Notes: a model not told the origin generated them from the sequence alone. A stretch of 64,000 nucleotides of DNA from JBKBRC01 sp046292345 (GCA_046292345.1 JBKBRC010000010.1:1-64000); one strand, 5' to 3'. Counted from the stretch's first letter, positions 35,171 through 45,114 are shown. Program-made: numbers and translations.

Positions 35171-37897
35171 GTGCGCTGCCTGCTCGCCCTGCTGCTCGCC
35201 CTCGCCGCCGCGCCCGCGTGGGCGCAGCAGACGCCTGCCGACACGCTCGCGGCGGGCGCCGCCGCTGACACGCTCGCCGCGTCGCCGCCGGCGGCGGCGC
35301 GGGCCACCATTGACCCTGCCGACGACGAGCCGCTCGGCGTGCCCCTTGCGCCGCCTGCCGAGGGCGGCCTCGAGGAGCCCATCGCGTACGCCGCGCGCGA
35401 CTCGGTCGTGATCACGCTGGCGCCGCGCGAGGGCCTCCCCGAGGGCGCCCGCCCGGACGACACGTTCACGCTCTTCGGCGGGGCGCGGGCCACCTACCGC
35501 GAGGCCACGCTCGAGGCCGGCGTTCTCAGCTACCGCTTCGGTCCGGAGGAGCTGCGCGCCACGCCCCTCCCGGCACGCGGCGCCGGCCCGCCGCTCGAGG
35601 TGCCGCAGTTCGCGCGCGGCACCGAGCAGTTCTCGGGCCTCGAGCTCGTCTACAACCTGCGCTCAGAGCGCGGGCGCGTCGTGGGCGCGCGCACGGCCAT
35701 CGAGGACGGCTTCCTGCTCGGCGGCATCATCCGGCAGCAGGACGCACGCGTGATCTACGTCCAGAACGCGGCCTACACCACGTGCGACCACGAGCACCCG
35801 CACTACGCCGTCGAGGCCAGCCGCCTGATGGTCGTCGACGGGCGGACGGTCTACACGGGGCCCGTCCGCCTGCGCCTGCTCGGCCTGCCGACCCCGCTCT
35901 GGCTGCCGTTCGGCTACTTTCCCGCCACCGAGGGCCGCCGCAGCGGGCCGCTCGCGGTCGGCTACGGCCAGTCGGCCGACTTCGGGCTGTTCCTGCGCGA
36001 CGTCGGCTGGTACTGGGCCGCGAGCGACTACTTCGACGCGCTCGTCAAGGGCCAGATCGGCACGCGCGGCTCGTTCCAGGCCGAGGGCGTCGTGGCGTAC
36101 GCGCGCCGCTACGCCTACTCGGGCCGGCTCGGGCTCGCCTACGGGCGCCTGCGCCGCGGCGAGCGCACCGACCTCGACTTCGCCGTCTCGACGCCGGTCT
36201 CGCTCACGTGGTCGCACGACCAGACGCTGCCGGCCGGGCAGCGCCTCTCGGCCAGCGTGGACCTGCGCTCGAACGCGCAGCGCTTCGTCTCGACCAACAT
36301 CCGCGACCAGGTGCAGCAGTCGACGACTTCCACGGTCAGCTACAACCAGTCGTGGCCCCGCGTGGGGCGCGCGCTCAGCCTGAGCGTGCGCGGCACGCAG
36401 CAGCTCCAGACCGGCCAGGCGTCGTTCACCCTCCCGCAGGTCGCGCTCAGCCAGCAGCGGCGCTTCCCGTTCCGTCCGGCCGGCCGCCGCGGCACGCGCT
36501 GGTACGAGCAGATCGGCGTCAGCTACACCGGCGCCTTCACGAACACGTACGACTTCCGCCCCGTCGCCGGCGGCGACTCGACGGTCTCGTTCCTCGAGGG
36601 CCTCTTCCGCCCGAGCGCCTTTCGCGCCGCGACGGGCCAGGGCGCGCGCTTCGCCTACGCCGCGCAGCACAGCGTGCCCGTGAGTGCCAGCTACCGCATC
36701 GACCGCTACCGGCTCAACGTGCTGCCGAGCCTCTCGTACACCGAGACGTGGACCGGGCGGCGCACCGAGCGCGTGTTCGACCCCCGGGCGAACGCGGTGC
36801 AGGAGGTGCCCGTGGAGGCGTTCACGGCCATCCGCCGGCCGCGCGCCTCGCTCGGGCTCAGCAGCGAGTTTTTCGGCACGTTCCCGCTGCGCGTCGGGCC
36901 GCTCGACGGGCTGCGGCACGTCGTCCGCCCGACCGTCTCGCTCAACGCCGAGCCCGACTACGCGCGCGCGCCCTTCCGCTACGTGCGCACCGTGCAGGCC
37001 GACGCCTCGGGCCGCACGCAGACCTACGCCATCGCCCCCGGCGTGCCGCTCGCGCCGACGGCCGCGCTCGGCGTCTCGGTGGACAACGCGTTTCTGACGC
37101 GCCTGGTCCAGACTGACACGACGGGCGAGGTGCAGCGCCGCACGCTCCAGGTGCTCTCGCTCAGTCTCAGCTCCGGCTACAACTTCGCCGACCCTCTGCG
37201 GCCCGTCCAGGACCTCAGCCTGGCCGGCAACAGCCAGCTCGGCGCCTACCGGATCAACGTCAACGGCCAGTTCTCGGCCTACGCGCTCGACTCGCTCGGC
37301 GTGGCCACCTCGGTGCCGTACGTGACGGCGACAGGCCGCCCGCTCCGCCTGACGGGCTTCACGGTCTCGGCAGGCACGCAGTTCAGCGCCCGCCGCGGCG
37401 CCGGGCAGGCCGAAGACCTGCGCCTCGTCTCGGGCGCGGCCGTCCCCGGCGCGCCGGGCACCCTCCTCGACCCGCTCTTCCCGGACTACCGCCCGAGCGC
37501 GCTCGGCTACGTGGACTTCGCCGCGCCGTGGTCGTTCTCGCTCGACTTCACGGCCGGCTACGCGCCACGCCCGCCCGGTCTGCCGTCGGCGTTCCAGCGC
37601 TCGCCCTGGAACGCCGTGCTCTCGGTCAACCAGTTCAACTTCCGGCTGACGCCCAACTGGGCCGTGACAGGCAGCACCGGCTACGACCTCGCGCAGAGGC
37701 GCGCCACGCTGACGCAGCTGGCCCTCCGGCGCGACCTGCACTGCTGGGAGATGCAGCTCCAGGTCGTCCCCTTCGGGCAGTTCCAGCAGGTCAGCTTCTC
37801 GCTCTACGTCAAGAGCGGCTACCTCCGCGACCTGCTCCGGCTCGACCTCCCCAACACCGACGCGCGCTCGGCCTTCCGCAACGTAGCCCGGTTCTGA
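35171..37897 (+). CDS. lptD: LptD-like outer-membrane LPS-assembly protein
   Basis: The 908-residue protein has a signal peptide (LLALLLALAAAPAWA), a Pro/Ala-rich N-terminal region, and an OstA-like beta-jellyroll segment (about 75-230, with YVQNAAYTTCDHEHPHY). A large beta-barrel with aromatic-rich strands follows, containing LPTPLWLPFGYFP, which resembles the conserved segment of Bacteroidota putative LptD proteins. LptD with LptE inserts LPS into the outer leaflet. The start is GTG 35171, before the signal peptide. No lptE is adjacent. Confidence 0.88.
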   Translation: MRCLLALLLALAAAPAWAQQTPADTLAAGAAADTLAASPPAAARATIDPADDEPLGVPLAPPAEGGLEEPIAYAARDSVVITLAPREGLPEGARPDDTFTLFGGARATYREATLEAGVLSYRFGPEELRATPLPARGAGPPLEVPQFARGTEQFSGLELVYNLRSERGRVVGARTAIEDGFLLGGIIRQQDARVIYVQNAAYTTCDHEHPHYAVEASRLMVVDGRTVYTGPVRLRLLGLPTPLWLPFGYFPATEGRRSGPLAVGYGQSADFGLFLRDVGWYWAASDYFDALVKGQIGTRGSFQAEGVVAYARRYAYSGRLGLAYGRLRRGERTDLDFAVSTPVSLTWSHDQTLPAGQRLSASVDLRSNAQRFVSTNIRDQVQQSTTSTVSYNQSWPRVGRALSLSVRGTQQLQTGQASFTLPQVALSQQRRFPFRPAGRRGTRWYEQIGVSYTGAFTNTYDFRPVAGGDSTVSFLEGLFRPSAFRAATGQGARFAYAAQHSVPVSASYRIDRYRLNVLPSLSYTETWTGRRTERVFDPRANAVQEVPVEAFTAIRRPRASLGLSSEFFGTFPLRVGPLDGLRHVVRPTVSLNAEPDYARAPFRYVRTVQADASGRTQTYAIAPGVPLAPTAALGVSVDNAFLTRLVQTDTTGEVQRRTLQVLSLSLSSGYNFADPLRPVQDLSLAGNSQLGAYRINVNGQFSAYALDSLGVATSVPYVTATGRPLRLTGFTVSAGTQFSARRGAGQAEDLRLVSGAAVPGAPGTLLDPLFPDYRPSALGYVDFAAPWSFSLDFTAGYAPRPPGLPSAFQRSPWNAVLSVNQFNFRLTPNWAVTGSTGYDLAQRRATLTQLALRRDLHCWEMQLQVVPFGQFQQVSFSLYVKSGYLRDLLRLDLPNTDARSAFRNVARF

Positions 37898-37940
37898 CGC
37901 GTGCTGCTCCGCCAGGTCGCGTCGCTGCCTCCGGGAAGCC

Positions 37941-37972
37941 GACCGTGAACATCTGGGACCGTGAACATCTGG
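37941..37972. repeat. 16-bp tandem repeat, 2 copies, downstream of lptD
   Basis: Two perfect copies of gaccgtgaacatctgg in the non-coding spacer after lptD. Confidence 0.9.
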
Positions 37973-38067
37973 CCAGAGCGGCGTGAGGCGGGCCGGCGAC
38001 AGAAACCCCCGTCCCGGTGCCGGGTTCAGGCGCACCCGTGCGGCCCGCGCCGCCCCCCGAGCCCTGC

Positions 38068-38075
38068 TACGTTTC
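38068..38075 (+). promoter_or_regulatory. Putative -7 element (TAcgTTTC) for the small barrel protein
   Basis: TACGTTTC lies 18 bases before the ATG at 38094. The spacer also holds a palindromic cccggtgccggg at about 38013-38024. Confidence 0.35.
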
Positions 38076-38093
38076 CGCCCCTCGGCCCCGACG

Positions 38094-38564
38094 ATGCGCT
38101 CTTTCCTGCTCTGCGCGCTCGCGCTTGCGCTCGCAGCCCCGGCCTCCGCCCAGATCGCCCGGGGCGACCTCGAGATCGCCGGCGCGGCCGGGCTCTCCAC
38201 GCGCGACGGCCTGACGACGCTCCAGCTCGCCCCCTCGGCAGGCTACTTCCTCACGCCCGCCGTGCAGGCCGGGCTCGACCTCAGCTACGTCCGCGTCTCC
38301 GGCAACGGGCAGCGCTCCTCCGGTGGCACGCTCGGGCCCTTCGTAGCATATCACTTCAACCCGCCCGGCGCGCGGACGGTGCCCTTCTTCGGCGCGCAGG
38401 TCGGCGTGACGCTCACGGGGGAGGAGCAGCTCTCGTATGGCGGTTTTGCAGGGGTGAAGCACTTCGTCTCGCCCGGCGGCGCCGTGAGCGCGCGCGCTGT
38501 CGTGGGTTCGGAGGACGACGAGCTCACGTTCGGAACCGTCCTTGGCGTCTCGGTCTTTTTCTGA
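38094..38564 (+). CDS. Small outer-membrane beta-barrel protein
   Basis: The 156-residue protein has a cleavable signal peptide (LLCALALALAAPASA) and about eight short beta-strands (LQLAPSAGYFLTPAVQAGLDLSY, VPFFGAQVGVTL, FGTVLGVSVFF) with a terminal Phe. This is the pattern of an OmpX/OmpW-like 8-stranded barrel. No specific family is recognised. It lies 16 bases before the next plus-strand gene. Confidence 0.75.
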   Translation: MRSFLLCALALALAAPASAQIARGDLEIAGAAGLSTRDGLTTLQLAPSAGYFLTPAVQAGLDLSYVRVSGNGQRSSGGTLGPFVAYHFNPPGARTVPFFGAQVGVTLTGEEQLSYGGFAGVKHFVSPGGAVSARAVVGSEDDELTFGTVLGVSVFF

Positions 38565-38580
38565 CCGCCTCTGCCCGACC

Positions 38581-39360
38581 GTGCCTGGCACGCCTCCGCC
38601 TCCACGCGCGACCGAGGGCGCAGCGGCGCCCCTCCCGCTCGCCCGCCCGCCGTTCGCGCGGCCGGAGCCGCTCAGCCTCTCCTTCGAGGGGTTTCCGGAC
38701 GAGGGGTTCGAGGCGCTCGCGCGCCTGCGCAGCGAGCCGCACATCGGGCGCTACCAGGCCGAGAAGCCCGTCCTGGACCGCGCCGTGACGGCGCCTTTCA
38801 AGCGCTACCGCGACGACCTCGCCGTCAACTGGGTCCTGCCCAACGGCCTGCCCTTCGAGACCGAGCGCGGCGTGTTCAGCCGGATCCTCAAGAACGACTT
38901 TGGCGCCGGCGGGAGCCACCACCACCTCTGGATGGCCTTCTACCGCCCGCCGCTCAAGCGCCTGACGGACGCGCAGCTCTCGCACGGCGTCTACCCGGAC
39001 GGCTTCGCGTTCTCGCTCTATGTGGGCGCGTACGCGGGAGCGCTCTTCCGCGCCGCACGCCAGCGCATGCTCGACGAAGCACCACGCGCGCTCGCGCTGC
39101 TGAACCCGCTCCTGTCTGAGGGCTTTCACTTCGCCTTCGCGCCGCACGTGACCAAGCCCGAGGGGCGCCCCACGTTCTCGGCGCCGCTTGCGCGCCTGCC
39201 CGCGGGCGTCGCCCGTGCCGGCGGGCTCTGGGTGCGCCATAAGCTGCCCCGCGAGACCGTACAGCGCCTCGGTCCCGGTCTCGTCGGCTACGCGCTCGGC
39301 GTGCAGGAGGCGCTCTGGCCGCTCTACCGTTTCTGGCTCGGCCTGGACGACGAAGACTGA
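38581..39360 (+). CDS. Conserved protein of unknown function
   Basis: The 259-residue soluble protein has no signal peptide. It contains the stretches HIGRYQAEKPVLDRAVTAPF, FSRILKNDFGAGGSHHHLWM and GFAFSLYVG, with a Pro-rich first ~30 residues. The pattern is faintly reminiscent of DUF2461-type proteins, but I do not consider this firm. Start GTG 38581 is the first in frame after the barrel gene; a later start is possible. It converges with the ROK kinase gene 27 bases away. Confidence 0.65.
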   Translation: MPGTPPPPRATEGAAAPLPLARPPFARPEPLSLSFEGFPDEGFEALARLRSEPHIGRYQAEKPVLDRAVTAPFKRYRDDLAVNWVLPNGLPFETERGVFSRILKNDFGAGGSHHHLWMAFYRPPLKRLTDAQLSHGVYPDGFAFSLYVGAYAGALFRAARQRMLDEAPRALALLNPLLSEGFHFAFAPHVTKPEGRPTFSAPLARLPAGVARAGGLWVRHKLPRETVQRLGPGLVGYALGVQEALWPLYRFWLGLDDED

Positions 39361-39387
39361 CCGGCCGGGCGGCCCCTGCGCGGGCGC

Positions 39388-40419
39388 TCAGCTCGCGTTG
39401 TCGTCGCTCGCGTTGTCGTCGCTCGCGTTGTCGTCGAGCCGCTCGAACACGAGGCGCGCCGCGCCAAGCAGCGCCACGTCGTTGCCACGCGTCTCCTGAA
39501 CCAGTTCCACCCCCTCGCGCATGGCCGGCATCACGAACCGGCGCATCGTCTCGCGGGCCGGGCCAAGCACGAACTCGCCCGCTGCCGAGACGCCCCCGCC
39601 CACGACGACCTTGCGGATGTCGAGCAGGTTGATGGCCGAGCCGAGCATCACGCCGAGCTTGTGGCCGGCCCAGGCGAGGACGGCCGCCGCCTCGGGGTCG
39701 CCCGCCACGGCCGACGTGTAGAGCTTGAGCGGCGTCACGTCGCACAGCTCGTGGCCGGCCGTCTCGTGCAGCTCGGTCTCGCGCGTGAGCAGCTGGTAGC
39801 GGGCGTGGCGTGAGAGAAAGTGCTGGCCGAGGTACGCCTCGACGGCGCCCGCGACGCCGCTGCGCGCGTACGGTCCCTCGTAGTCGATCGAGATGTGGCC
39901 GAGCTCGCCCGCGGCGCCCGTCGCGCCGCGGAAGATGCGCCGCTCGTAGACGATCGCGCCGCCGACGCCGGTGCCGAGCGTGACCATGATGAACGAGTCG
40001 AACGCCCGCCCTGCGCCGTAGTAGGCCGAGCCCAGGCCGGCCACGTTAGCGTCGTTCTCGACCAGGATGGGCGCGGACGCCTCGAGCCCGAGCGCGGCCA
40101 AGCGCCGCCCGAGCTGCGTCGGGAAGTGGACCTCCTCCCAGCCGGGGAAGTTGGGCGGCTTGCGCACCGTCGTGCGGTCGAGCGAGACGGCGCCGGGTGC
40201 GCCAACCCCTACGCCGGCGAGCGGCGCGCCCTCCGGCAGGGCCGGCAGGACGCGCGCGACCGTCTCCGCGACGCGGTCGAGCACGACGTGCGGCCCCCGC
40301 CCGGCGTCGGTGGGGGCGGTGGCGCGGCGCACCACGCCGCGCGTGCGCTCGACGAGCGCCACCTTGAGGTTGGTGCCGCCAAGGTCTATGCCGACGGCGT
40401 ACTGCTCCGGAGCGTCCAC
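39388..40419 (-). CDS. ROK-family sugar kinase (glucokinase-like) lacking the zinc motif
   Basis: The 343-residue protein has the N-terminal phosphate motif VGIDLGGTNLKVALVE, the catalytic Asp in ILVENDANVAGLGSAYYG, and TLGTGVGGAIV. The ROK signature follows at GELGHISIDYEGP. The CxCGxxGC zinc site normally after it is replaced by YARSGVAG, so no structural zinc can bind there. The C terminus ends with DDNAS three times from a 15-bp repeat running up to the stop. It should phosphorylate glucose or a related hexose or amino sugar. It is the third gene of eno-ftsB-ROK, 12 bases after ftsB. Confidence 0.9.
   Translation of the reverse strand: MDAPEQYAVGIDLGGTNLKVALVERTRGVVRRATAPTDAGRGPHVVLDRVAETVARVLPALPEGAPLAGVGVGAPGAVSLDRTTVRKPPNFPGWEEVHFPTQLGRRLAALGLEASAPILVENDANVAGLGSAYYGAGRAFDSFIMVTLGTGVGGAIVYERRIFRGATGAAGELGHISIDYEGPYARSGVAGAVEAYLGQHFLSRHARYQLLTRETELHETAGHELCDVTPLKLYTSAVAGDPEAAAVLAWAGHKLGVMLGSAINLLDIRKVVVGGGVSAAGEFVLGPARETMRRFVMPAMREGVELVQETRGNDVALLGAARLVFERLDDNASDDNASDDNAS
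39391..39435. repeat. 15-bp tandem repeat, 3 copies, at the ROK kinase C terminus
   Basis: Three perfect copies of gctcgcgttgtcgtc encode DDNAS repeated to the last residue; the stop codon follows at once. Confidence 0.95.
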
Positions 40420-40431
40420 GCGCGGGCGGGC

Positions 40432-40725
40432 TTAGTCCTCGGGCGCGTCGGCGACGCGGTAGACGGTCTCGCCGGGGCGGCGCATGCCGTACTGCTCGCG
40501 CGCGACGCGCTCGACCACCTCGGGCGAGAGCCCGACCTCCACCTGCCGCGCGAGCACGGCGTTTTCGTCACGCAGGCGCTGGTTCTCCTGGCGCAGCTGC
40601 GCCAGGTCGCGCGCGTACTGCGCGCGGCGCAGCACGCTGTGGCTGTCGAAGAACGCGATCCAGAGCGCGAGCGCGACGACCCCGGCGAGGACGAGGCGAC
40701 GGCGGAGCGCGGGCGAGCGCAGCAT
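40432..40725 (-). CDS. ftsB: FtsB/DivIC-like septum formation initiator
   Basis: The 97-residue protein has one N-terminal membrane helix (about 10-28), a leucine-zipper-like coiled coil (DLAQLRQENQRLRDENAVLA) and a short C-terminal region with VERVAREQYGMRRPGETVY, matching FtsB/DivIC. With FtsL and FtsQ it activates septal peptidoglycan synthesis. It follows enolase by 37 bases; eno-ftsB adjacency is widely conserved and supports the call. Confidence 0.92.
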   Translation of the reverse strand: MLRSPALRRRLVLAGVVALALWIAFFDSHSVLRRAQYARDLAQLRQENQRLRDENAVLARQVEVGLSPEVVERVAREQYGMRRPGETVYRVADAPED

Positions 40726-40762
40726 GGCACCGGGTGGCGGGTGGTACGGCGGCAACGGGCGC

Positions 40763-42046
<1,284 letters not shown>

Positions 42047-42208
42047 GAGAGGCGGAGCAGGCCAGAGAAGCGAAGGCCTGCCAAGATCGGCACGGGCGCC
42101 GCGTCCGGCAACCGCGTCTCGCGCGTATGCAAGGCCGGCGTGCGCGCGGGGCGGGAGCCTCCCCGCGCCTGGCCGGCGCCCGGCACGTTTCCGGGACAGA
42201 CCTGCGGC

Positions 42209-43513
42209 CTAGAGCGAGCCGCGCATCTTCTCGGCCGTCACGACGCGCCCGATGGCGAGCGTGAAGGCAGCCTCACGCATGGTGCACTCGCGGCGCGCGC
42301 GCTCGGCCACCACGTCGCGGTAGGCCTTGAGCATGATCTTCTCGAGCCGCTCGTTGACGACGCTCTCGTCCCAGCGGAACTGCTGGAAGTTCTGGCTCCA
42401 CTCGAAGTACGAGACCGTCACGCCGCCGGCGTTGGCCAGGATGTCGGGTACGACGAGCACGCCGCGCTCGGCGAGGCGCTCGTCGGCGTGCGGCGTGACG
42501 GGCAGGTTGGCGCCTTCGACAACGAGGCGGGCCTGCACCGAGTCCACGTTGTTGCGGTTGATGGCCGCCTCGACGGCGCACGGCACGAGCACGTCGCAGT
42601 CGACGCCCATGAAGTCGCCGTGGCGGACGTTCTCGACGCCGGCGCCGGCGTAGCCCTCGAGCGTGCCGTCGCCCCCCTCACGGTCCTTGTAAGCGACGAT
42701 CTCGTCGAGGTCGAGGCCCTCGCTGCAGTAGTAGCCGCCCGAGATGTCCGAGACGGCAACGATGCGGCAGCCGCGCTCGGCGAGCAGCAGCGCCGCGTTC
42801 ATGCCCACGTTGCCGAAGCCCTGCACGGCGACGCGGAGGCCCTCGGCATCCATGCCGAGGTCGCGCGCGGCCTCGAGCGTCGTGATCATCACGCCGCGGC
42901 CGGTCGCCTGTTCGCGGCCAGGCGAGCCGCCGAGCTCGAGCGGCTTGCCCGTCACGACGGCCGGGCTGTGGCCGTGCTGCCGGCCGTACTGGTCCACGAT
43001 CCAGGCCATCGTCTGCGCGTTCGTGCCCATGTCAGGCGCCGGCACGTCGCGGTTGGGCCCGAGGATGAGGTGGATGCGGCCGACGTAGCGGCGCGTGATG
43101 TGCTCAAGCTCGTGCCGGGTGAGCGTGCGCGGGTCGCAGTTGACGCCGCCCTTGCCGCCGCCGAAGGGCACGTCTACCAGGGCCGTCTTGTACGTCATCG
43201 TCTCGGCGAGCGCGCGCACCTCGTCGAAATCCACGAGCGGCGAGAAGCGGATGCCGCCCTTGAACGGGCCGCGCGCACCGTTGTGCTGCACGCGGTAGCC
43301 CGTGAAGACGATCAGCGTGCCGTCTTCGCGGTGCAGCGGCACCTCGACGCGCATCTCGCGGAAGGGCGTGCGGATGAGCGCGCGCCACTCAGGCGCGAGC
43401 TCGAGCAGGTCCGCCGCGCGGTCGAAGTTGCGCGTGGCGATGTCGTAGGCGGAGACGAGCGGCGCCTCGCTGACTACGGGCGAGCTGACAGGCGGGTCGA
43501 GGAGGGGCGGCAT
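42209..43513 (-). CDS. Glu/Leu/Phe/Val dehydrogenase (glutamate dehydrogenase)
   Basis: The 434-residue protein matches glutamate dehydrogenase: GYRVQHNGARGPFKGGIRF, the catalytic PFGGGKGGVNCDP (Lys and Asp), GPNRDVPAPDMGTN, and the dinucleotide fold VAVQGFGNVGMNAALLL. It interconverts glutamate and 2-oxoglutarate plus ammonia; NAD versus NADP preference cannot be assigned confidently. ATG 43513 (MPPLLDPP) is the first start that leaves a short tail. It is divergent from rpiB with a 156-base spacer. Confidence 0.95.
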   Translation of the reverse strand: MPPLLDPPVSSPVVSEAPLVSAYDIATRNFDRAADLLELAPEWRALIRTPFREMRVEVPLHREDGTLIVFTGYRVQHNGARGPFKGGIRFSPLVDFDEVRALAETMTYKTALVDVPFGGGKGGVNCDPRTLTRHELEHITRRYVGRIHLILGPNRDVPAPDMGTNAQTMAWIVDQYGRQHGHSPAVVTGKPLELGGSPGREQATGRGVMITTLEAARDLGMDAEGLRVAVQGFGNVGMNAALLLAERGCRIVAVSDISGGYYCSEGLDLDEIVAYKDREGGDGTLEGYAGAGVENVRHGDFMGVDCDVLVPCAVEAAINRNNVDSVQARLVVEGANLPVTPHADERLAERGVLVVPDILANAGGVTVSYFEWSQNFQQFRWDESVVNERLEKIMLKAYRDVVAERARRECTMREAAFTLAIGRVVTAEKMRGSL

Positions 43514-43657
43514 GGGCCAGGGGGACAGGTGGGAGGCGAAGTTCGAAAGCGCTTCCGGCTTTGGCAAGCCGGCGCGGCCCGAGGATCGGGCGGGAAGGCG
43601 GCCGCCTCCAAGGAGACGCGGCGAAACCCGCCGTGCGCGCAGGCCCCGCCCGGTAGG

Positions 43658-43665
43658 TACCTTCT
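43658..43665 (+). promoter_or_regulatory. Putative -7 element (TAccTTCT) just before rpiB
   Basis: TACCTTCT ends 4 bases before the ATG at 43670. If used, it would give a leaderless or nearly leaderless message. Confidence 0.3.
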
Positions 43666-43669
43666 GCCC

Positions 43670-44392
43670 ATGCCGCGCCCGCTCGTCACCGAACGCCACG
43701 TCCTGGAGGCCCTGGCCGAAGGCCGCACGTGCCTGGCGCTGCCCCCGGGCGCGCTCGTGACGGCGCTCGCGCGCGACACGGCGCGCGCGCGTGGCCTCGA
43801 GCTTGTGGACGCGCCGCCTGCCGGCGCTGGCTCTGCCGGCGCTGGCTCTGCCGGCGCTGGCTCTGCCGGCGCTGGCCCGGCGCCCGGCCTCTCCCCCGTC
43901 GCGCTCCGCGACACGCCCCCCCCGCACACGCTCGCGCTCGGCTGTGACCACGCCGGCTTCGCCTACAAGGCCGCCCTGCGCGCGCACGCCGAGGCCCTCG
44001 GCTGGGCCGTCACCGACGTCGGCACGAGCAGCGAGGCGGCGGTCGACTACCCGGACTTCGCGTTCGCCGTCGCGCGGCTCGTGCACGCCCGGCGCGTCCG
44101 CTTCGGGCTCATGATCGACGGCGCCGGGGTGGGCTCGGCCATGGTGGCCAACAAGCTGCCCGGCGTGCGCGCGGCCCTCTGCCCGTGCGTCTTCAGCGCC
44201 TTCAACGCGCGCGCGCACAACGACGCCAACGTGCTCACGCTCGGCAGCCGCACGATGGGCGTCGAGACGTGCAAGCGCGTGCTGGCCGAGTTCCTCCAGA
44301 CCACCTTCGAGGGCGGGCGCCACGCGGCACGCGTGCAGAAGATCGCCGACGTGGAGGCGCGCTTCCTGCCCGGCCCGGACGCTCCCCGCTGA
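43670..44392 (+). CDS. rpiB: RpiB/LacA/LacB-like sugar-phosphate isomerase with N-terminal EutQ/EutT-like domain
   Basis: The 240-residue protein has two parts joined by a GAGSA-repeat linker. Residues ~4-48 (LVTERHVLEALAEG, LPPGALVTALARDTARARG) resemble the small N-terminal domain of EutQ/EutT-type microcompartment proteins. Residues ~88-240 form an RpiB domain with LALGCDHAGFAYK, RAHNDANVL (His near 183), LGSRTMG and FEGGRH. The usual catalytic Cys (ICGTG in E. coli) is Asp150 here (IDGAGVGSAM), and the following Thr is Ala. It may isomerise ribose/ribulose 5-phosphate by altered chemistry or act on another sugar phosphate. Its stop overlaps the ATG of the next gene (TGATG). Confidence 0.85.
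   Translation: MPRPLVTERHVLEALAEGRTCLALPPGALVTALARDTARARGLELVDAPPAGAGSAGAGSAGAGSAGAGPAPGLSPVALRDTPPPHTLALGCDHAGFAYKAALRAHAEALGWAVTDVGTSSEAAVDYPDFAFAVARLVHARRVRFGLMIDGAGVGSAMVANKLPGVRAALCPCVFSAFNARAHNDANVLTLGSRTMGVETCKRVLAEFLQTTFEGGRHAARVQKIADVEARFLPGPDAPR
43820..43879. repeat. 15-bp tandem repeat, 4 copies, in the rpiB linker
   Basis: Three perfect copies and one diverged copy of gccggcgctggctct encode GAGSA repeats between the N-terminal and RpiB domains. Confidence 0.95.
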
Positions 44393-45096
44393 TGCGCGCC
44401 GACGCAATCCCTGTCTCACCGCTCGCCTCGCACGCCCTCCTCGGCCCGGGCATGCTCGCGCGCCTCTTCGGCGAGGGCTACGCGCTCCGCGGCGCCGAGC
44501 ACGTCCACCTCTACCGCCTCGGCGAGCCCGTCGCGCGCGTGGCCGTGCGCGCCGCCGCCGCCGCCGAGCCCCCCGCGCTCGCGCTGACGGCGACCGACTT
44601 CGACGCGGCTGGCGTGGCGCCGGGCACAGCGGGCCTGCGCCTGCGCGGCCCTCTCGGCAGCGCCGAGGCCCCGCCCCCCGCCCCGGTCCGCGCGCGCCTC
44701 GTCCTGCCCAAGGCGCTGCGCCTCGCCTGGCGCCTCCACGGTGCGGACGCCAGCGCGACGGTCGCGCTGGGCCCGCTCGCGCTCGCCGTACCGCTCGGGA
44801 CCGGCCGCCCGGCCGCGCTCGCCGTAGACCGCGCGCTCTGGCTCGCAGCCGGTTGCCCCGAGACGGCCCGCTGGCTGCCCGGCATCGTCCTCACAGACAC
44901 CGCTCCGGAGCCGGCCGCCGCCGAAGGGGCGCGCGTGGTGACGATCGGGCGGCGCGTCGTGACCGAGACCGACGTCCGGCAGGCGCGCCTGCGGCGGCGG
45001 CGCATCCGGCTCGAGCCGGGCCAGGTCGTCACGCCGGCCGCGCAGAGCCTCGCGCGCGAGTGGGACGTGTTCGTCTCGGACGAGCCGGCCCCCTGA
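44392..45096 (+). CDS. PduL-like phosphotransacylase-fold protein, zinc ligands mostly lost, with C-terminal EutQ/EutT-like domain
   Basis: The 234-residue protein aligns with PduL by eye. IPVSPLASHALL corresponds to the first zinc-binding IPVSVSARHVHL region, ARLFGEGYALR to the ALFGPGYELT strand, and ARLVLPKALRLA to the second VxAxRHIHM motif. Only one of the expected His ligands (SHALL) survives; the RHIHM histidines are replaced by KALRL. Residues ~185-232 (RRVVTETDVRQAR, LEPGQVVTPAAQSLARE) match the N-terminal domain of the preceding RpiB-like protein. It is probably not an active PduL and may be a structural or regulatory partner. It overlaps rpiB by one base. Confidence 0.6.
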   Translation: MRADAIPVSPLASHALLGPGMLARLFGEGYALRGAEHVHLYRLGEPVARVAVRAAAAAEPPALALTATDFDAAGVAPGTAGLRLRGPLGSAEAPPPAPVRARLVLPKALRLAWRLHGADASATVALGPLALAVPLGTGRPAALAVDRALWLAAGCPETARWLPGIVLTDTAPEPAAAEGARVVTIGRRVVTETDVRQARLRRRRIRLEPGQVVTPAAQSLAREWDVFVSDEPAP

Positions 45097-45114
45097 CGGC
45101 TGGCCCGGAGGGCC

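Noticed and set aside
35663..38200. 845-codon minus-strand open frame opposite lptD
   Set aside because: Shadow of the lptD codon pattern; no recognisable protein features.
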